NCBI RefSeq assembly: GCF_013141695.1 | Contig: NZ_WHNY01000041.1 | Span: 94,810-158,809, forward strand | Direction: 5' to 3' | Source: Paenibacillus plantarum | Lineage (GTDB): Bacteria > Bacillota > Bacilli > Paenibacillales > NBRC-103111 | DNA length: 64,000 bases | In this document: positions 59,679-64,000 of the stretch, piece by piece | Layout of the letters: each line of letters starts with the position of its first letter | How positions within the stretch are numbered: the first letter of the stretch is position 1 | Notes under the pieces: generated by a model | The model's input: only the letters and a program-made list of their open reading frames with translations | Told to the model about the DNA's origin: nothing | The model's database searches: none | Translations under genes and position numbers: made by a program

Positions 59679-59722
59679 ATTTTTACCAAGAAAAACCAAG
59701 TGTTCTACCAGCAATAACTTCT

Positions 59723-59780
59723 CCTTGAGTGGGGGTTTCAGCGAAGTACCACGGTAAATCGTTGAAACACCCACTCAAGG
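59723..59780 (+). other. Intercistronic hairpin between ilvH and ilvC
   Basis: Left arm CCTTGAGTGGGGGTTTCAGCGA (59723-59744; shown in part: CCTTGAGTGGG...TTTCA), right arm 59759-59780. The 22-base stem has one G-A mismatch and one G-U pair; the loop can close further through TACC/GGTA. No T tract follows, so it is not a terminator. It is more likely an RNA processing or stability element in front of ilvC. Confidence 0.75.
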
Positions 59781-59785
59781 GGTAG

Positions 59786-60817
<1,032 letters not shown>

Positions 60818-60853
60818 TCTTAGGCATTATTGAATCTTATAGGCTGTACATTC

Positions 60854-60895
60854 CACAGGGAGTGATTGAGGAGAATTTCCCAATTGCTCCCTGTG
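60854..60895 (+). other. Intercistronic hairpin between ilvC and leuA
   Basis: CACAGGGAGTGATTG (60854-60868) pairs with CAATTGCTCCCTGTG (60881-60895) over 15 bp, with two G-U pairs. The 12-base loop is AGGAGAATTTCC. No T tract follows, so read-through into leuA is expected. Confidence 0.75.
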
Positions 60896-60978
60896 AATAC
60901 TATAACGACATGGAAAAAATATGTTAGCAAATGCTTGCGAAGCAAGTTTTCTATCGAAAACTTTTAGGAGGTGACACG

Positions 60979-62526
60979 GTGCGTAAAATTTACATTTTTG
61001 ATACAACCCTTCGTGATGGTGAGCAGTCACCAGGTGTGAACTTGAACACTCAGGAGAAGGTTGAGATCGCCTTGCAGCTAGAGAAGCTTGGTGTGGATCG
61101 TATGGAGGCTGGTTTTCCTGCGGCATCCCCAGGGGACTTGGCAGGTGTGAATGCGGTCGCTAGAGCGATTAAGAACGCTTCTGTTATCGGCTTGTCCCGT
61201 GCAAGAGAGAATGATATCGAGGCTGTGCGTGAAGCCCTTCAAGGTGCACAAGATCCATGTATTCATCTTTTCCTTGCTACGTCTCCGATTCACCGTCAGC
61301 ATAAGCTGCGGATGGAGAAGCACCAGGTGCTAGAAACGGCTGAAGCGGCGATTAAATATGCGAAGAAGTATTTCAGCAAAATTGAGTTCTCACTCGAAGA
61401 TGCTGGTCGTACGGAGCTGGACTTTATCGCGGAAGTAACAAGCATGGCGATTCGCGCTGGCGCTTCTGTCGTGAATATTCCAGATACAGTCGGTTATATG
61501 ACACCGTATGACTACGGTAATATTTTCAAAATGCTGAAAGAAACAGTCCCAGGCATTGAGAAAATTCAATTGAGCGCGCACTGCCATGACGACTTAGGCA
61601 TGGCGACTGCAAATGCGCTAGCTGCTGTTCTGAATGGTGCCGATCAAATCGAAGGCACAATCAATGGAATTGGTGAGCGCGCAGGGAACACCTCGATCGA
61701 GGAAGTTGTCATGGCGCTTGAAACACGCCAAGACTTCTACCAAGCGAAGACTTCACTTGTGCTGAACGAGATCTACCGCACCAGCCGTCTAGTCAGCAAA
61801 CTGACAGGCATGGTGGTTCCAGGCAACAAGGCGATCGTTGGCGCTAACGCCTTCGCGCATGAGTCCGGCATCCATCAGGATGGCATGCTCAAAGAGAAAA
61901 CAACATACGAGATTATGTCTCCTGAAACGATTGGCGTGAAGGAAAGTAAGCTTGTTATGGGCAAACACTCCGGTCGCCACGCGTTCCGTGAGAAGTTGAT
62001 TGATCTTGGATACGAGCTCGGCGACGAGCAAGTAAACGCAGCTTTTGCCAAGTTTAAGGATTTGGCAGATCGCAAGAAGCAAGTAGAAGACGAAGATATC
62101 CGTGCTCTGATCGAAGAAAAATTGATCGAGACACCGGAAATTTTCGCACTTGGCACGCTTCAAGTTGCTTATGGCAACCAAATGACGCCAACCGCAACAG
62201 TTCACGTTCGCTTCCAAGATGGCAGCGAAGTGGCTGAAAGCGCGGTAGGTAACGGTTCCGTTGACGCAATCTACAACGCGATTGATAAAGCGACGAAGGA
62301 AAACGTTGAGCTTGACGACTACTCCATCAAATCCGTTTCGCACGGGAAAGATGCGCTTGGTGAAGTTCACGTGGTTCTGAAACAAGATACGATTTCCGTA
62401 CAAGGGCGCGGTATTTCAACAGACATTCTGGAAGCAAGCGCGAAGGCTTACCTAGACGCTGTGAACAGACTCATTGAGAAACGCAAAAACCCAACAAGCA
62501 ACAGAAGCAACGTTACGTTAATATAA
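60979..62526 (+). CDS. leuA: 2-isopropylmalate synthase
   Basis: A 515-residue enzyme that joins 2-oxoisovalerate and acetyl-CoA in the first leucine-specific step. Catalytic barrel: [55 protein letters not shown], the [19 protein letters not shown] motif and [20 protein letters not shown]. The C-terminal regulatory domain (from about residue 385) binds leucine. GTG at 60979 is chosen because AGGAGGTGACAC lies just upstream; the frame opens at 60931. It is the last gene of this operon; leuB, leuC, leuD and ilvD are not in the window. Confidence 0.96.
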   Translation: MRKIYIFDTTLRDGEQSPGVNLNTQEKVEIALQLEKLGVDRMEAGFPAASPGDLAGVNAVARAIKNASVIGLSRARENDIEAVREALQGAQDPCIHLFLATSPIHRQHKLRMEKHQVLETAEAAIKYAKKYFSKIEFSLEDAGRTELDFIAEVTSMAIRAGASVVNIPDTVGYMTPYDYGNIFKMLKETVPGIEKIQLSAHCHDDLGMATANALAAVLNGADQIEGTINGIGERAGNTSIEEVVMALETRQDFYQAKTSLVLNEIYRTSRLVSKLTGMVVPGNKAIVGANAFAHESGIHQDGMLKEKTTYEIMSPETIGVKESKLVMGKHSGRHAFREKLIDLGYELGDEQVNAAFAKFKDLADRKKQVEDEDIRALIEEKLIETPEIFALGTLQVAYGNQMTPTATVHVRFQDGSEVAESAVGNGSVDAIYNAIDKATKENVELDDYSIKSVSHGKDALGEVHVVLKQDTISVQGRGISTDILEASAKAYLDAVNRLIEKRKNPTSNRSNVTLI

Positions 62527-62556
62527 TAATCTCTTAGCTTTCATGGCAACCCGGAT

Positions 62557-62593
62557 AAGCACCTCACCTCCACGATTCGAGGAGGGGTGCTTT
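62557..62593 (+). terminator. Terminator after leuA
   Basis: GCACC and CCTCC (interrupted by TCA) pair with GGAGG and GGTGC, with a CGATTCG-type loop, followed by a short TTTC tract. Possible partial terminator with read-through to the aminotransferase gene. Confidence 0.65.
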
Positions 62594-62621
62594 CTACAAA
62601 TGCGAAAGGATGCGTCCCTGT

Positions 62622-63818
62622 ATGAAATATCGATTTTCTAAATCGTTGGAAGGCTTCTCATCGTCAGCTGTAAGAGAAATTCTTAAGCTAACTCAAGGGA
62701 GCTCGATTATTTCCTTTGCTGGCGGATTGCCTGCTGAAGAGTTTTTCCCATTAGACGCGGTTAGCGATGCGTTCACGAGAGTTGTTGGCGGCGGGAAGTC
62801 TGCGCTGCAATACGGGTTAACAGAAGGCTACAAGCCTTTGCGCGAATCCTTATGCAAGCGGATGGCAGCGAAGAACATGCTGGTTACACCAGACGAGATG
62901 CTGTTGACGACAGGATCGCAGCAAGCGATCGATCTTTTGACCCGTGTATATATTGATGAAGGCGATGTCATTCTCGTTGAAAGTCCAACGTATTTGGCAG
63001 CGATCCAAGTGTTCCAAGCCAAAGGCGCAAAGATCTACTCCGTTGACAGCGATAGCGACGGGATGATCATGGAGGATTTAGCGGCTAAAATTGCGAAGCA
63101 TAATCCGAAAATGGTCTACGTTATTCCAACCTTCTCGAACCCTGCGGGTCGTGCATGGAGCTTGGAACGTCGTCAAGGCTTGCTGGATATTTGCCGCGGC
63201 GCGGATGTGCTCATTCTGGAAGATGACCCGTACGGGGAGATCCAGTTTGACGAGAGCGAAAGCTACCCAACTGTCTACTCGTTAGGTGGAAAAGCGGAGG
63301 GTGGAAATGTTGTTTACACGAGCACCTTCTCCAAAACCGTAGCTCCTGCTTTCCGTACAGGTTGGGTGATGGGCGACGAGTCGCTGATTCGTCAAGTTGC
63401 ACGCTTCAAGCAATCCGCGGATCTACACTCCAGTACAATTGATCAGCAAACGCTGTATCACTTGCTCGATCATTTTGATCTGGACGCACATATTTCCTTA
63501 ATCCGTGAACAGTATTTGGATCGGATGAAGTTCATGTCAGGACTGCTCAAGGAGCTGAACTGGCCTGGTCTGAAATGGGAAGAGCCAAAGGGCGGCATGT
63601 TCATTTGGGTGGAACTTCCTGAGCAAATTAACGCAGCGGATTTGTTGAAAATCGCGGTCAAAGAAGGCGTAGCCTTTGTTCCCGGTGCTACGTTCTACGC
63701 GGAAAATCCACAGTACAACACGATGCGCTTGAACTACACGCATACAGATAAAGAAACGACCGTTCTGGGCATGAAAAAGCTCGCCAAAGCGATGGAATCG
63801 TATTTGCAAAACGCATAA
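62622..63818 (+). CDS. PLP-dependent aminotransferase (2-aminoadipate/branched-chain type)
   Basis: A 398-residue class I/II aminotransferase, fold type I, without the GntR-type DNA-binding domain of MocR regulators. N-terminal FSKSLEGFSSSAVREILKLT, ISFAGGLPAEEFFP, the GLTEGYKPLRESLCKRMA region, the PTFSNPAGRAWSLERRQGLL and ILEDDPYGEIQFD stretches and the PLP Lys238 in TSTFSKTVAPAFRTGWVMGD match the LysN/2-aminoadipate-type group. The location after leuA suggests branched-chain or aromatic amino-acid transamination, but substrate is inference. ATG at 62622 is preferred; ATG at 62610 overlaps the GAAAGGA site. A T-rich terminator follows. Confidence 0.88.
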   Translation: MKYRFSKSLEGFSSSAVREILKLTQGSSIISFAGGLPAEEFFPLDAVSDAFTRVVGGGKSALQYGLTEGYKPLRESLCKRMAAKNMLVTPDEMLLTTGSQQAIDLLTRVYIDEGDVILVESPTYLAAIQVFQAKGAKIYSVDSDSDGMIMEDLAAKIAKHNPKMVYVIPTFSNPAGRAWSLERRQGLLDICRGADVLILEDDPYGEIQFDESESYPTVYSLGGKAEGGNVVYTSTFSKTVAPAFRTGWVMGDESLIRQVARFKQSADLHSSTIDQQTLYHLLDHFDLDAHISLIREQYLDRMKFMSGLLKELNWPGLKWEEPKGGMFIWVELPEQINAADLLKIAVKEGVAFVPGATFYAENPQYNTMRLNYTHTDKETTVLGMKKLAKAMESYLQNA

Positions 63819-63831
63819 AAAAGAGATGCAG

Positions 63832-63864
63832 CACCCAAGGCCGTTGGCTTTGGGTGTTTTTTTT
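63832..63864 (+). terminator. Terminator after the aminotransferase gene
   Basis: CACCCAAGGCC pairs with GGCTTTGGGTG (one mismatch) around GTT, followed by eight T residues. Confidence 0.9.
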
Positions 63865-64000
63865 GGCGCAGCGCGGCGGCTGCGTCGGGCGGGAAAGGAG
63901 GAAATAGCGGCCATTTTGGGCGCTATTTCAGTGTGTGCGGCGCCGATGGGCGCGGATAAGGCCCGAAAAGGGCCTTAAAGTGCAGCGCGGCGGTTACGCC
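63865..64000. repeat. GC-rich hairpin-rich segment at the right edge
   Basis: Two similar copies of GCAGCGCGGCGGYT (63869 on and 63982 on) flank two hairpins: GAAATAGCGGCC...GGGCGCTATTTC (63902-63930) and AAGGCCC-GAAA-AGGGCCTT (about 63959-63977). No gene is visible before the window ends. It looks like an intergenic repeat type different from the AT-rich family elsewhere in this window. Confidence 0.5.

Noticed and set aside
59723..59780. Intrinsic terminator after ilvH
   Set aside because: The stem is long, but no T tract follows on the plus strand, and ilvC belongs to the operon.

Overview
The window looks like a chromosomal segment of an endospore-forming Firmicute of the Paenibacillus type. 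This rests on spore genes (GerP-type proteins, an alpha/beta SASP, a YjcZ micro-protein, a gerA-type operon), RNA leaders typical of Bacillales (L20 leader, T-box), frequent TTG/GTG starts behind strong Shine-Dalgarno sequences, YesM/YesN-type sugar regulation, an SLH-anchored carbohydrate protein and the futalosine menaquinone genes. The genus is inferred from gene content, not from a marker comparison. No rRNA, tRNA, CRISPR array, integrase or transposase was seen.

Layout. 1-7443: distal end of a PBSX/Xkd-type contractile tail locus (hub, baseplate, fibre, holin, endolysin), cut by the left edge; the large receptor-type protein is visibly more AT-rich than its neighbours. 7533-12236: housekeeping genes, including a 3-hydroxyisobutyrate-dehydrogenase-like enzyme fused to a C-terminal PilZ domain, and glucose-6-phosphate isomerase. 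12387-12682: an intergenic repeat field. 12764-20180: acetyltransferase, FAD/Rieske oxidoreductase, a Gly/Phe-repeat protein and a spore block with four GerPA/GerPF-type proteins, GerPC, Hsp20 and a SASP, then a GtrA/glycosyltransferase pair. 20427-24083: regulators, a second repeat field and mqnB-mqnD. 24303-33990: a YesM/YesN two-component system, a sugar ABC importer without its ATPase, and a 1232-residue secreted SLH protein; together they look like one carbohydrate sensing, binding and uptake unit. 34125-38754: dehydrogenase, pseudouridine synthase, and a divergent LacI/FAD-oxidoreductase pair with repeated operator-like sites. 38787-38961: third repeat field. 39059-49621: radical SAM enzymes, guaB, manA, mnmM, trmB and a lipid glycosylation/PAP2 pair. 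50312-52926: glycosyltransferase and the L20-leader-controlled infC-rpmI-rplT operon with an AUU start on infC. 53004-56927: gerA-type germinant receptor operon (A-C-B order). 57004-62593: T-box-controlled ilvB-ilvH-ilvC-leuA operon, with ilvC bracketed by two long hairpins. 62622-63818: an aminotransferase.

The observations most worth following up are the dehydrogenase-PilZ fusion, the family of short hairpin repeats present in three intergenic fields (two of them next to 9-bp tandem arrays), the reduced GerP block with an unexplained segment rich in inverted repeats, the hairpins around ilvC, and the sugar unit with a large uncharacterised surface protein. Family names are assigned by recognition of motifs and overall sequence pattern, not by a database search.
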